Part shown: one piece after another, positions 27,282-36,363 of the stretch | Layout: each line of letters opens with the position of its first letter | Position numbering within the stretch: the first letter of the stretch is position 1 | Assembly (NCBI GenBank): GCA_036732755.1 | Contig: DAINBU010000009.1 | Span: 1 to 64,000, forward strand | Direction of reading: 5' to 3' | DNA from: DASRRB01 sp036732755 | Lineage (GTDB): Bacteria > Planctomycetota > B15-G4 > SIAN01 | DNA length: 64,000 bases | Made by a program: the position numbers and the translations under genes | The notes under the pieces: generated by a model | Seen by the model: only the letters and a program-made list of their open reading frames with translations | Databases searched by the model: none | What the model was told of the DNA's origin: nothing

Positions 27282-28703
27282 TCACTCCCCGGTCTTCGCC
27301 GCCTTCCGCTTCAGGATCGCGAAGTATCCCCCGTCGCCCGCGCCCTGCGCCGGAAGGGTGAGCTTCTCCTCGACCAGCTCGAGGTCGGCGTGGGCGGCGA
27401 GGAGCGCGCGCACCTGCTCCTCGTTCTCCTCGGGCTCGAGGCTGCAGGTCGAGTAGGCGAGGAGGCCGCCTGGGAAGACGCGATCGTACGCCTGCGCGAG
27501 GATCTTCTTCTGGAGCGCGGCCAGCTCGGTCAGGTGGGCGACGTCGAAGCGGAACTTGGCCTCGGGCCGGCGCGCGAGGACGCCGCTGTTGCTGCAGGGC
27601 GCGTCGACCAGGACGCGGTCGTACGGCGCCGGCGTCACCGCCTTCACGGCGTCGGCGGCGGTCGCGTCGGCGACCATGCAGGCGATCGACTTGAGACCGA
27701 GGCGGGCGATCGATTCGCGCAGCTTGTCGAGCCGCTCGTCTTCACGGTCGACGGCGAGGATCGTCGCGTTGTCCTTGGTGAGCTCGGCCAAGTGGGTCGT
27801 CTTGCCGCCGGGCGCCGCGCAGAGGTCGAGAATCAGCTGGCCGGCGCTCACCTGCAGGCGCGGCGCGACCTGCATCGCCGTCTCGTCCTGCACGGTGCAG
27901 AGCCCGTCCCGGAACGCCATCGACCCGACGAGATCCGTCGGCGGCGCCTCGACGCGGACGCTCTCGGGGAGGTTGCCCTCGCCGCACGCGATCCCCTCGG
28001 CACGCAGCGCTTCGAGCAGCTGCTCGCGCGTCGTCTTCAGCCGGTTCACGCGCACGAAGAGCTGCGGAGGCTCGTGGTTCTTCGCGAGGATCTCGCGCGT
28101 CGCCGCCTCGCCGTGGCGCGCGACCCACCGCGCGACGAGCGCCGGCGGGTGCGAGTAGACCTGCGCCAGATGGAGCGCGAGGTCGGTCTCCGGGTCGGCG
28201 AAGACCGGCTCGGGGAAGAAGCAGACCTTCTTGTCGCCGATCTGCAGCCGCTTGCGCGGCGAGGCGCCGCCGCGGTCCTGGTCGATCGGGACGCGGTTCA
28301 CCTGGCGGTCGACGGCGCGCAGCACGCCGTTCACGAACGGCCGCGCCCGCGCGTCACGCACCACCTGCACCGTCTCGTGGATCGCCGCGTAGGGCGGCAC
28401 GCCGTCGAGATACAGGAGTTGGTAGGCGCCGAGCCGCAGCGCCTCCTTGTTGCGTGGTCCGACGTCGTCCCATTTCGTGTCGCTGTGTGCGGCAAGAATG
28501 CAGTCGAGCGTGAGCTCGTGGCGCAGCACGCCGAAGACGAGCTCGGTGAGGAAGCGGCGGTCGCGCTTGTTCAGCTTCTCCGCGACGGAGGCGGCGTGGA
28601 CGCGGTCGTGGGCGAAGACGCCGACGCGGCGGTGCACGTCGAAGAGGATCTCGGCCGCGAGCGCGCGCACGCTCGGCTTCGCCGGCTTCTGCGACCCGGT
28701 CAC
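27282..28703 (-). CDS. rsmB: 16S rRNA (cytosine-C5) methyltransferase
   Basis: The 473-residue enzyme has an N-terminal NusB-like RNA-binding domain (RRFLTELVFGVLRHELTLD) and a C-terminal SAM methyltransferase domain. Motifs: SAM site LDLCAAPGGKTTHLAEL, DAPCSNSGVLARRPEAK with the first Cys, and YSTCSLEPEENEEQV with the catalytic Cys. It methylates C967 of 16S rRNA in E. coli numbering. The start is a GTG directly before TGSQKPAKPSVRALA. It follows fmt by 7 nt, the fmt-rsmB pairing common in bacteria. Confidence 0.95.
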   Translation of the reverse strand: MTGSQKPAKPSVRALAAEILFDVHRRVGVFAHDRVHAASVAEKLNKRDRRFLTELVFGVLRHELTLDCILAAHSDTKWDDVGPRNKEALRLGAYQLLYLDGVPPYAAIHETVQVVRDARARPFVNGVLRAVDRQVNRVPIDQDRGGASPRKRLQIGDKKVCFFPEPVFADPETDLALHLAQVYSHPPALVARWVARHGEAATREILAKNHEPPQLFVRVNRLKTTREQLLEALRAEGIACGEGNLPESVRVEAPPTDLVGSMAFRDGLCTVQDETAMQVAPRLQVSAGQLILDLCAAPGGKTTHLAELTKDNATILAVDREDERLDKLRESIARLGLKSIACMVADATAADAVKAVTPAPYDRVLVDAPCSNSGVLARRPEAKFRFDVAHLTELAALQKKILAQAYDRVFPGGLLAYSTCSLEPEENEEQVRALLAAHADLELVEEKLTLPAQGAGDGGYFAILKRKAAKTGE

Positions 28704-28710
28704 GGCGACC

Positions 28711-29652
28711 TCAGTTGAGCCGGGTGCCGACCGGCAGGGGGAAGCCGCGCAGGAACTCGACGGCGTGCAGCGCGCGCTTGCCCGACCGCTTCACTTCCTG
28801 GATCAGGTAGACGCCGACGCGCGTCGCGACCTCGATGCCGCTGGTGAACGCCACGACGGTGCCGGGCATCGCCGGCGAGGGGTGGTCGAGCACCTCGCCC
28901 TTGCAGACGATGAGGCGCGTCGTGCTGCGGTCGGTCGGGCAGAAGGTGAAGGCGCCCGGCCACGGCGTCATGCCGCGCACGTGACGGTCGATCTCGGCGG
29001 CCGTCCGGTCCCAGCGCACGCGGCCGTGGTCCTTGTCGAGCAGCGTGGCGCGCGTCGCCTTGGTCTCGTCCTGGGGCGTCCCCTTCGCCTTGCCGGAAAA
29101 GAGCGCGTCGGCCTGCTCCATCAGGAGCTCCTTCGCGACCTGCGCGAGGCGCTCGTGCAGCTCGCCCGCCGTCTCCGTCTTGCCGATCAGCGACGCCTTC
29201 TGGGCGTAGATCGGGCCGGCGTCCATCTTCGACGTCATTCCCATGAGGGTGACGCCGCTCTCCTTGTCGCCCGAGAGGATCGAGGCCTGGATCGGCGAGG
29301 CGCCGCGGTGGCGCGGCAGCAGCGAGGCGTGCAGGTTCAAGGCGTACTTCTTGGCCAGCCCGAGCAGCTCGTCCGACATCTTCTGGCCGTAGCTCGCCGT
29401 CAGCAGCACGTCGGGCGCGAGCTTCTTGATCTGCGCGATCACTTCGGGGGCGTTGATATCGGCCGGCTGGAAGATCGGGAGCCCGAGCAGGTCCGCGACG
29501 GCGCGCACCGCCGAGGGCAGCATCTCGAGCCCGCGCCCCGCCCGCGAGTCGGGCTGCGTGAAGATCGCCGCGATCTCGAACCGCTTGTCCTGCGCGAGGG
29601 CTTCGAGCGCCGGCACCGCGAAACGCGACGTCCCGAAGAAAACGACCTTCAT
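28711..29652 (-). CDS. fmt: methionyl-tRNA formyltransferase
   Basis: The enzyme formylates initiator Met-tRNA with 10-formyl-tetrahydrofolate. The 313-residue product starts MKVVFFGTSRFAVPALEAL and contains the catalytic region YALNLHASLLPRHRGASPIQ (Asn, His) and GVTLMGMTSKMDAGPI (Asp). A C-terminal OB-like RNA-binding domain completes it. An in-frame ATG eight codons upstream (29676) is an alternative; the family norm supports 29652. Confidence 0.95.
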   Translation of the reverse strand: MKVVFFGTSRFAVPALEALAQDKRFEIAAIFTQPDSRAGRGLEMLPSAVRAVADLLGLPIFQPADINAPEVIAQIKKLAPDVLLTASYGQKMSDELLGLAKKYALNLHASLLPRHRGASPIQASILSGDKESGVTLMGMTSKMDAGPIYAQKASLIGKTETAGELHERLAQVAKELLMEQADALFSGKAKGTPQDETKATRATLLDKDHGRVRWDRTAAEIDRHVRGMTPWPGAFTFCPTDRSTTRLIVCKGEVLDHPSPAMPGTVVAFTSGIEVATRVGVYLIQEVKRSGKRALHAVEFLRGFPLPVGTRLN

Positions 29653-29851
29653 CCGCCGCCGCTCCGACTCTTTCATCGACCCCCGCTTTCAGGCACCGCG
29701 AAGCCCGGCGACGTTAGGAGGTGGCGCGGGGCAGTCAAGGAGCGCGGGGGCGCGCCGAGGCGGGAAGGTCGCGCGACGCCGCGCTGGTCTTGCTCGAAAC
29801 CTTCCGCGAGCATGACCGCGCGAGTCGACCTGGCTTCAGGATCAAGAGCTC

Positions 29852-31312
29852 TTGCGAAAGATCGTCTTCCGTGTCGCCGTCAGCATCGCCGCGCTGATCG
29901 CCGCGATCGCGGCGTGGCTCGCCTGGCAGTGGCTCCCCCCGCCGCCGAAGCTCGTCGTGAGCCGCGAGACGACGTGGATCGTCGAGCCGCTGCTGCCGGA
30001 TGGCACGGTCGACTACGAAGCGGCGTGGAAGAACGAACGGTCGGTGGGCGTCACGCCGGAGAACAACGCGGCGCCGTTCCTGTTCGCCACGCTCGGCGTC
30101 GATTCCTCAAAGTTCACGGAGGCGGAGCGCGCGGCACTGCCGAAAGACGCCGTTCTCTACGAGGATTTCGACACCTGGTACTACCACCACGAGAAGTCCT
30201 TGCCGGAGTCCCTTCGCAAGGGGGTCACTCGACCCGGGAAAGTGGTCGAGGCGTGCGAACTCGGCGACTGGGAGTCTCCTGCCGCGCAACTGGCATCACT
30301 CTGGCTCGACGCGAACTCGGCGTGCCTCGCGGAGCTCGAGCGCGTCGTGAAGCGCGACCACATGGTCGCCTCCGGAGTGTTCCGCGACGCGGGTCCTGCC
30401 TGGATGCTGTTCGAGGTCTATCCGGCGTTCCGTGGACTTGCCGCTCGCGCGGCCGCAGGTCAGGACGTGAACACCGTCTTCGCACATCACTCATCGGGGT
30501 TGCGCCTGGCGAAACTCCAGCGCTCGCTCGGGATGTTGGCGCACTTCGTGGCCGCCGAACTCGGCGAAGCCTCAACTTGGGAGAGCGCGCTGCGACTCGC
30601 TCGTCGCACCGGCCGCGTCTCGCCGTCGGTGGTTCGAGACCTGCTCGTCGCCGCCGATCCGTCAAACGCGGATGCGCGTATCCGGGCATTCGTCGCTTCG
30701 GAGCGGATGTACGGTCTCGCCTTCCTGGCCCATCCCTTCCCGATCTCGAGCCCGTCGCCGGACGCGAAGCCGAACTTCCTGGATTGGCTCATTTCGCGCG
30801 TCGATCCGAACCGCGCCTGCCGACGTTTCAACGAATCGATCGACCAGCTCGAGGCGGCGTATCGCATGGGAAGCTGGAGCGAGCGTCTCGATCGCGTCGC
30901 GATGCTCAACAAGGGGTTCATCGCGGCCAAGGCAAGGTCGAGAGATGGTTTTTCCATGCTGTGGGCGTATCGCAGCCGCGGTGCATTCAGCGACGTCATC
31001 GTGGACCATCTCGTGACGAAGAGCCCCTACTACGTCCTCGACATGTTGATTCCGAGCATCATCAACTCGGAACGGGACCTCATCGAACTCGCCGCCCTCG
31101 CCTTCGCGACCGAGACTGGACGCGATCCAAAAAGCAGCGACGACCTGACGCCGCTCCTTTTCCCTTCGCCATGGCGTGATCGAGTGACCGGCGCCGCCGT
31201 CGACTTCGAACGGCATGCCGACGGGACGCTCGCCGCGCGCGGCCCCTTGATCGAACTGCAGCACCGATTCGAGGAGCGGATGAAGGAGACTGCGCCCGCG
31301 CCGCCTCATTGA
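29852..31312 (+). CDS. predicted membrane-anchored protein of unknown function
   Basis: The 486-residue product has one N-terminal membrane segment (VSIAALIAAIAAWLAWQWLP) and a long helical domain outside it. Recurrent features are Trp/Tyr-rich stretches (YEDFDTWYYHHEKSLPESL) and a C-terminal segment ELAALAFATETGRDPKSSDD seen in planctomycete proteins of similar size. I cannot assign a known family. The start is a TTG. The codon and base composition here is somewhat less GC-rich than the neighbours. Convergent with the next lipoprotein gene, overlapping by 7 nt. Confidence 0.6.
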   Translation: MRKIVFRVAVSIAALIAAIAAWLAWQWLPPPPKLVVSRETTWIVEPLLPDGTVDYEAAWKNERSVGVTPENNAAPFLFATLGVDSSKFTEAERAALPKDAVLYEDFDTWYYHHEKSLPESLRKGVTRPGKVVEACELGDWESPAAQLASLWLDANSACLAELERVVKRDHMVASGVFRDAGPAWMLFEVYPAFRGLAARAAAGQDVNTVFAHHSSGLRLAKLQRSLGMLAHFVAAELGEASTWESALRLARRTGRVSPSVVRDLLVAADPSNADARIRAFVASERMYGLAFLAHPFPISSPSPDAKPNFLDWLISRVDPNRACRRFNESIDQLEAAYRMGSWSERLDRVAMLNKGFIAAKARSRDGFSMLWAYRSRGAFSDVIVDHLVTKSPYYVLDMLIPSIINSERDLIELAALAFATETGRDPKSSDDLTPLLFPSPWRDRVTGAAVDFERHADGTLAARGPLIELQHRFEERMKETAPAPPH

Positions 31313-31902
31313 TCGACGCGGGACGGTACTCCGTCGCGATCGAGCACCAGAGTCCGCCAAGGCGTCGTGCCCGGCTCGCCCGACCGGGTCCGGCGGAACT
31401 CGTAGCGCGTCGCGTCCGCCGTCGCGCGCACCTCGACCAGCGCGTCGTGCTCCCCGTGCAGGAACCACCTCACGTCCTCGACCCCGCGCAGGCGCAGCTT
31501 CACTTGCCGTGCGAGCTCGACCATCGCCTCGACGTCGTATTCGGCGTACGGCTTCGGATCGAAGGCGCGCGCGAGGAACGGCTCGTCGACCTGCAGCGCG
31601 CCGGCGGCCTTCGGATGCTCGCGACGGAACACGCCGTGGAAGACGAGCACGCGCAGTTCAGTCGGCGCGGCCGCGCGCTCGCGCCAGCCGCGGACGTAGG
31701 CCGAGTCGCGCTCGTCGACGGTGAAGTTCGCGTACTCCGCTCCGGCGCCACGCGCGGCGAGCGTGCGGTGAACGGCGGCGAAGGGCGCCTCGGCGGGCGC
31801 AGGCGGCGGGGACGACGGAGTCCGCGGGGACGTCGAGCAGGCGAAGCTCGACGCGACGAGAAGCAAGCACAGCCACGCTCGAATTCGGCGGCGGGAACGC
31901 AT
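31306..31902 (-). CDS. small predicted lipoprotein
   Basis: The 198-residue product starts MRSRRRIRAWLCLLLVASSF with lipobox SFAC, so it is probably lipidated. The mature part is a mixed alpha/beta domain of about 165 residues; no catalytic motif is seen. A longer frame reaches 32085, but the lipoprotein signal fixes the start at 31902. It is divergent from the caspase-like gene with 161 nt between them. Function unknown. Confidence 0.65.
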   Translation of the reverse strand: MRSRRRIRAWLCLLLVASSFACSTSPRTPSSPPPAPAEAPFAAVHRTLAARGAGAEYANFTVDERDSAYVRGWRERAAAPTELRVLVFHGVFRREHPKAAGALQVDEPFLARAFDPKPYAEYDVEAMVELARQVKLRLRGVEDVRWFLHGEHDALVEVRATADATRYEFRRTRSGEPGTTPWRTLVLDRDGVPSRVDQ

Positions 31903-32063
31903 CGACGGCTCCGGAGGTGCGAGGCGGCGCGACGCTCCGATTCTGCCGGCGGCGTGCCGCTGGCCGGTATCGACGGCGTCACGAGCCGCGCGCGGATTTC
32001 CTCGTGCGGATTGCTGGCTCGATTCCGCTCTGGGTTCGGGGGGGTCCATGGGAGGTGTCCGCG

Positions 32064-33122
32064 ATGTACATCCACTCGCTCGCACGCGTCGTCTGCCTCG
32101 CGATGTTTGGCTTCCTCGCCTCCGCTTGCGAAACCCATGAGTCGAGCCCTCCGCCGGTCACCGGCGGCGGAGGGACCGAGGGAGGAAGCGGCGGGTCGGG
32201 CCCGAAATGCGAGGCGCTCGCGATCGGCCTGAACAGCGTCGACCCCAACCACTACAACGGGTGGTCGGGAGCGCTCGGCGGCTGCGAACCCGACGCGAAG
32301 GACATGAACGAGATCGCGAAGGCGGCCAACCTCGATTCGACGATGCTCCTGACGAAGGCCGCGACGCAGAAGGCGGTGCTCGACGCGATCGCGGCGGCGG
32401 CGGGTCGGATCCCGGCGCAGGGCCTGTTCGTGTTGAGCTACTCCGGCCACGGCGGGCAGGTTCCCGACGAGAACGGCGACGAACCGGACGGTGTCGACGA
32501 GACCTGGTGCCTCTACGACGGGCAGCTCATCGACGACGAGCTCTACGCCGCGCTGGGACAGTTCAAGCCGGACGTGCGCGTGCTCGTCTTCTCGGACAGC
32601 TGCCACAGCGGGACCGTCCTCAAGATGGTGCCGAAGGACTTCACGGAGGACTCCGAGCCGCGCAAGAAGGAGCTCGAAGACGGGTGGAAGTCGAAGGTCA
32701 TGTCGCTGAAGAACATGCCTCGCGAGCGCGGCGTCGCCGCTGCCGCCTCCGAAGCGATCGTGCGGTCCGCTCCTCCCGACGTCCTGGTGAAGACCTTCCG
32801 GAAGAACCGGGCGGGGTACGAGGCGCGCGGCAAGGCGGTGCGGAAGGACGCGAAGTCGGCGATCCAGTGCCGGGCGATCCTGATCTCCGGCTGCGGCGAT
32901 CCGCAGACGTCCGCCGATCTCGGCACGAACGGGCTCTTCACGGTGGTGCTGAAGCAGGTCTGGAACCACGGCGCGTTCGCCGGCGACCACACGAAGTTCC
33001 ACCAGCAGATCCGAGACGGCGTGGTCGCACAAAACCCGTCGCAGGCGCCGGAGCTCTTCACGCTGGGTCCCAATCTGACCACGTTCGTGGCGCAGAAGCC
33101 CTACACGCGGTCGTCGCCCTGA
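32064..33122 (+). CDS. caspase-like (peptidase C14) lipoprotein
   Basis: A 352-residue product: lipoprotein signal with lipobox ASAC, a Gly/Ser-rich linker, then a p20-like caspase fold. The catalytic dyad is visible: His in FVLSYSGHGGQVPDENGDEP and Cys in VLVFSDSCHSGTVL. The N-terminal strand LAIGLNSVDPNHYNGWSGAL with CEPDAKDMNEIAKAANL fits metacaspases/orthocaspases. It is expected to be an Arg/Lys-specific cysteine protease, here outside the cytoplasm. Start ATG with GGGAGGTG upstream. Divergent from a lipoprotein; possible role in surface proteolysis, unproven. Confidence 0.87.
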   Translation: MYIHSLARVVCLAMFGFLASACETHESSPPPVTGGGGTEGGSGGSGPKCEALAIGLNSVDPNHYNGWSGALGGCEPDAKDMNEIAKAANLDSTMLLTKAATQKAVLDAIAAAAGRIPAQGLFVLSYSGHGGQVPDENGDEPDGVDETWCLYDGQLIDDELYAALGQFKPDVRVLVFSDSCHSGTVLKMVPKDFTEDSEPRKKELEDGWKSKVMSLKNMPRERGVAAAASEAIVRSAPPDVLVKTFRKNRAGYEARGKAVRKDAKSAIQCRAILISGCGDPQTSADLGTNGLFTVVLKQVWNHGAFAGDHTKFHQQIRDGVVAQNPSQAPELFTLGPNLTTFVAQKPYTRSSP

Positions 33123-33190
33123 ATCGCGCCGATCTCGGGACGGATCGGCTGCAGTCGGGAAGCTTGGTCGCGCTGCTACGAGGAACGAGG

Positions 33191-33218
33191 GTGAGCCGTC
33201 GCGCGTGCGACGGCTCAC
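33191..33218. terminator. 12-bp perfect hairpin between convergent genes
   Basis: GTGAGCCGTCGC and GCGACGGCTCAC pair around GCGT. Its right arm contains the stop codon of the sigma-factor fusion gene. On the plus strand TTCATT follows, so termination of the caspase-like transcript is plausible; there is no long T-run. Confidence 0.55.
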
Positions 33219-36200
33219 TTCATTGCCACGTCGACCGCATCCTTCGTGTCGACCAGGTCCTCCACGTCGAACGTCGCCTCCCCCTTTGCGCCGTCCGCGG
33301 CCGTGAACGAGATCGTGAAGCGGCCGCGCGCGAAGCGCTGGCTCACGACGTAGGGGCCCTTGGAGTATCGCGGCCAAGTGTGGGTCCAGAGGACGTGGCC
33401 GGTCGCGTCGGAGAGCGCGACCTCGACGGGCTGCAGAGGCGGCGCGCCGGTCGCGGTGAGCAGTCGGAACGAACGGATCGCTCCCGGTGCGACGGTGAGC
33501 GTGAGCTGCGTCGTCTGGCCGCTGACGATCTCGAACGGGATCCAGGTCGACGCCATCGTCGTCCCGCCGCAGAGCTGGTAGCGGCCGGGCGCGAGCGGTT
33601 CGGAGCGGAAGAGGTCGCCGACGAGGCCGATGCGCTCGGAGTTCTCGCGGGCCTCGTTCCAGATCGACAGATCGCCGTCTTCGGGCGGCGAGCCGTCGGC
33701 GCGCGTCGCGCGGACCTCCACGAATCCCGGACGCGCCATCGTGAGCGTGCCGAGGTCGAGGGTCTGTCCCGCGGTCAGCGTGCGCATGCCGAGTTCGAGT
33801 TCCGGGAGCCCCTCCAGCCAGAGTCGCATGGAGTAGGCGCCGGGGGGGAACGGTCCGAGGTGGAAGCCCGCTTCGCCGCCGGCGTTGAAGCTGATGTTGT
33901 TGCTGCCTCCCTCATAGAGGGAGAGGGAGACCCGCGGCAGCGGGCGACCGTCGGCGTTGACAACGCGGCCCGCCACGAATGCGCTCGCGCGCCGGTTCGC
34001 CGGCACTCGGATCTCGATCTCCTCGCCGCCGGCCTTCACGCCGTGCAGCACGATCGAGCTGAATGTGATGTCCTGCAGGTCTTCTGAGGGTTCGAAGACG
34101 CGGACCTCGTAGGGTCGGTCGACGCAGCGCGGGATCGTGAAACGACCGTCCGACGCCGTCGCGACCGCGGCCGGCGGTTCGACTCCGCTCTCCCACTTCT
34201 CGAGGCGCGCCTCCACCTTCCAGCGCGGGAACGCCGCGCCGTCCTCGTCGACGACGCGGCCGCGGATCTCGAGGCCGCGCGAGAGTTCGGGAGACCATTC
34301 GCGCGACTCGCCGTCGGCCAGCGTGAACGGGAGCTTCGCCGTCCCGAACTCCCCGGCGTCGACCGTCGCTTCGAGCGGCACCGCCATCAGGTGCTCGACG
34401 ATGAAATGGCCGTCTTCGTCGGTGCGCGCGAACGCGGCGAGCACTTCGGTGCGCGGCTCGGAAAGCAGCTGCACCGGCGCGACGCGCACCTCGACCCCCG
34501 GGAGCGGCTCGCCGTCCCCTGTTTCGAGCGTCCCTTCGAGCGTGCCGCCCTTACGCAGGGTGAGGTCGAACTCCTTCAGGGTCCGGGCCGTCGACGTGAA
34601 GCGCTCCCACGCGGGAGCGTGGTCGCGCGCGCGCACGACCAGATGCACGTCGCCGACCGGCGCGCCCTCGATCTCGAACGTTCCATCGGCGTGCGTTCGC
34701 GTCGTCCGCGCCGGTGGGTTCGCTCCTGTCGTTCCATCCCGCAGCACGCGCCCATTGCGCCAAGGTCCGCTCGCGTAGACGAAGGCGTGGCCGACGGGCC
34801 GCGCGGACGAATCGACGACGCGACCTCGGATGCAGCCGCCCTCGTCGAGGAGCTGCAGCTCGATCGCGAGACGGCCGTTGGTCGCCTCCCGTCCGCTGAG
34901 CGAGATCGCCGGCGAGGGCGCGAACGAGGGCGCATATGCCGAGATCCAGTGGATCCGCTCCACGACCGGCAGGTGGAAGCGCCCGGACGCGTCGGACTTG
35001 CCGAAATCCCCGCCGAGCGAAGGCCAACCGAGATCGCTCGAGATCCAGATCGTTGCGCCCGCGACCGGCGCGCCCTTCGGATCGAGCACCACGCCATCGA
35101 CCTCGGTGTCCTTGAAGACCGACAGCGCGACGTCCGTCGTCTCGTTCGCAAGCACGGCGATCCGCCGCGCGCACTCGCGCTCGGAGAAGCGCGGGTGGTC
35201 GGAACTCCCGGTGTACGCGGTGAAGCCCGCGGCCGTGGCGATCACCGATCCGCTCGGCACGCGGTCGGCGAAGAAGTCGCCGTTGCCGTCAGTCATCCCG
35301 TCGACCTGGTCGACGAACGTCGGCGGTCGCTCCTCCGAAACCAGACGGACTGGCAGGTTCGGGATCGGCGTCGACTTCGAGTCGGCCCTCGACCACGTCA
35401 CGTGCACGCGCACCGACCCGAAGCCGTCGACGCTCGTCGGCGCGGAAGGGGGCGCGACCGCGGGCGCCGGCTCGCTCACGCGCGCTGCCGCGAGCGGGGC
35501 GTTCGCATCCGCCGCCGCGGCTCCCGCCGGCGCGACCTGCGTCGTCGATTCGGGAGCGGCTCCATGGAGCGCACGCGCTCCACTCCAGAGCCACCACCCT
35601 CCCGCCGCGACGACCACGACCGCCGCCGCGATCGCAACCTTGCTCCCCTTCGCCATGGCGATCCACGCTCCCCACGTCGCGACGGTCGACAGCGGCGCGA
35701 GCTGCGCGAGCGCGAGCAAGCCCGCGCGCTCGCCACCGAGCTCGCAGTTCCAATGCGCGCGCAACTCCTCGAGCGCCCGCCGCAGCCGCGTACGCGCCGT
35801 CTCGAACGGGATCCCGAGACGCGCGGCCGCCTGCTTGACCGTGAGCTCCTCGTAGAAGTGGAGCAGCACGATCTCCCGGTGGAGCGCGGGCAGTGCGAGG
35901 ACGCGCTCGATCAGGCGGCGCTGCAGCTCGAGTCGTCCGGCGATCTCGTCGGTCGCCGGTGCGAGCGTTGGCGCGGCGCGGGCGACCTCGCCTTCCCGTA
36001 CGCGGCGACGCCCCTCCGAACGTCCGAGCTGCCGCACGACGTTGCGCACCACCGCTCGCAACCACGCGAGCGAGCGCGACGGCGCATGGGTCGTCAGCAG
36101 CTCGAGCCACGTCTCCTGCGTGACGTCGTCGACCTGCGCCGCGTCGGCGACGAGCCGCCGCGCGAGCGCGCCGATGAAGCGGCGCTGCAGGAGGAGCTGC

Positions 36201-36229
36201 TCGGGAGAGAACGGATCGGTGTTCGACAT
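33215..36229 (-). CDS. ECF sigma factor fused to transmembrane segment and CarboxypepD_reg-like repeats
   Basis: One uninterrupted frame of 1004 residues. Residues about 10-75 are sigma-70 region 2 (VDDVTQETWLELLTTHAPSR) and 100-160 region 4 (LPALHREIVLLHFYEEL, VKQAAARLGIPFETARTRLR). A membrane segment follows at 198-215 (AIAAAVVVVAAGGWW). Residues about 240-1004 are some seven beta-sandwich repeats of the carboxypeptidase-regulatory type. The topology predicted is a cytoplasmic sigma factor tethered through the membrane to an external sensor or structural region. No separate anti-sigma factor is adjacent. ATG at 36229. The domain order is reported in planctomycete-like genomes, but the mechanism is unknown to me. 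Confidence 0.85.
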   Translation of the reverse strand: MSNTDPFSPEQLLLQRRFIGALARRLVADAAQVDDVTQETWLELLTTHAPSRSLAWLRAVVRNVVRQLGRSEGRRRVREGEVARAAPTLAPATDEIAGRLELQRRLIERVLALPALHREIVLLHFYEELTVKQAAARLGIPFETARTRLRRALEELRAHWNCELGGERAGLLALAQLAPLSTVATWGAWIAMAKGSKVAIAAAVVVVAAGGWWLWSGARALHGAAPESTTQVAPAGAAAADANAPLAAARVSEPAPAVAPPSAPTSVDGFGSVRVHVTWSRADSKSTPIPNLPVRLVSEERPPTFVDQVDGMTDGNGDFFADRVPSGSVIATAAGFTAYTGSSDHPRFSERECARRIAVLANETTDVALSVFKDTEVDGVVLDPKGAPVAGATIWISSDLGWPSLGGDFGKSDASGRFHLPVVERIHWISAYAPSFAPSPAISLSGREATNGRLAIELQLLDEGGCIRGRVVDSSARPVGHAFVYASGPWRNGRVLRDGTTGANPPARTTRTHADGTFEIEGAPVGDVHLVVRARDHAPAWERFTSTARTLKEFDLTLRKGGTLEGTLETGDGEPLPGVEVRVAPVQLLSEPRTEVLAAFARTDEDGHFIVEHLMAVPLEATVDAGEFGTAKLPFTLADGESREWSPELSRGLEIRGRVVDEDGAAFPRWKVEARLEKWESGVEPPAAVATASDGRFTIPRCVDRPYEVRVFEPSEDLQDITFSSIVLHGVKAGGEEIEIRVPANRRASAFVAGRVVNADGRPLPRVSLSLYEGGSNNISFNAGGEAGFHLGPFPPGAYSMRLWLEGLPELELGMRTLTAGQTLDLGTLTMARPGFVEVRATRADGSPPEDGDLSIWNEARENSERIGLVGDLFRSEPLAPGRYQLCGGTTMASTWIPFEIVSGQTTQLTLTVAPGAIRSFRLLTATGAPPLQPVEVALSDATGHVLWTHTWPRYSKGPYVVSQRFARGRFTISFTAADGAKGEATFDVEDLVDTKDAVDVAMK

Positions 36230-36293
36230 CGCGGCGGTTCCACCACCTTCCGCCTGCAGGGATGCCGCCGACCCCTCGCGCGGGTTGAGGCGG

Positions 36294-36348
36294 CCCGCGC
36301 CGGAACTCGGCGCGGGTACAGGCGACCCGCGCCGGAATTCGGCGCGGG
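36294..36348. repeat. two tandem 32-bp hairpin repeats
   Basis: CCCGCGCCG/CGGCGCGGG stems (9 bp) with loops GAACT (36294-36316) and GAATT (36326-36348) and a shared downstream GGTACA. They lie between the MBL-rhodanese stop and the sigma-fusion start, both leftward. They may act as terminator/REP-like elements or in the sigma gene leader. No T-run is present. Confidence 0.7.
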
Positions 36349-36363
36349 TACACCCGCCGCCGA

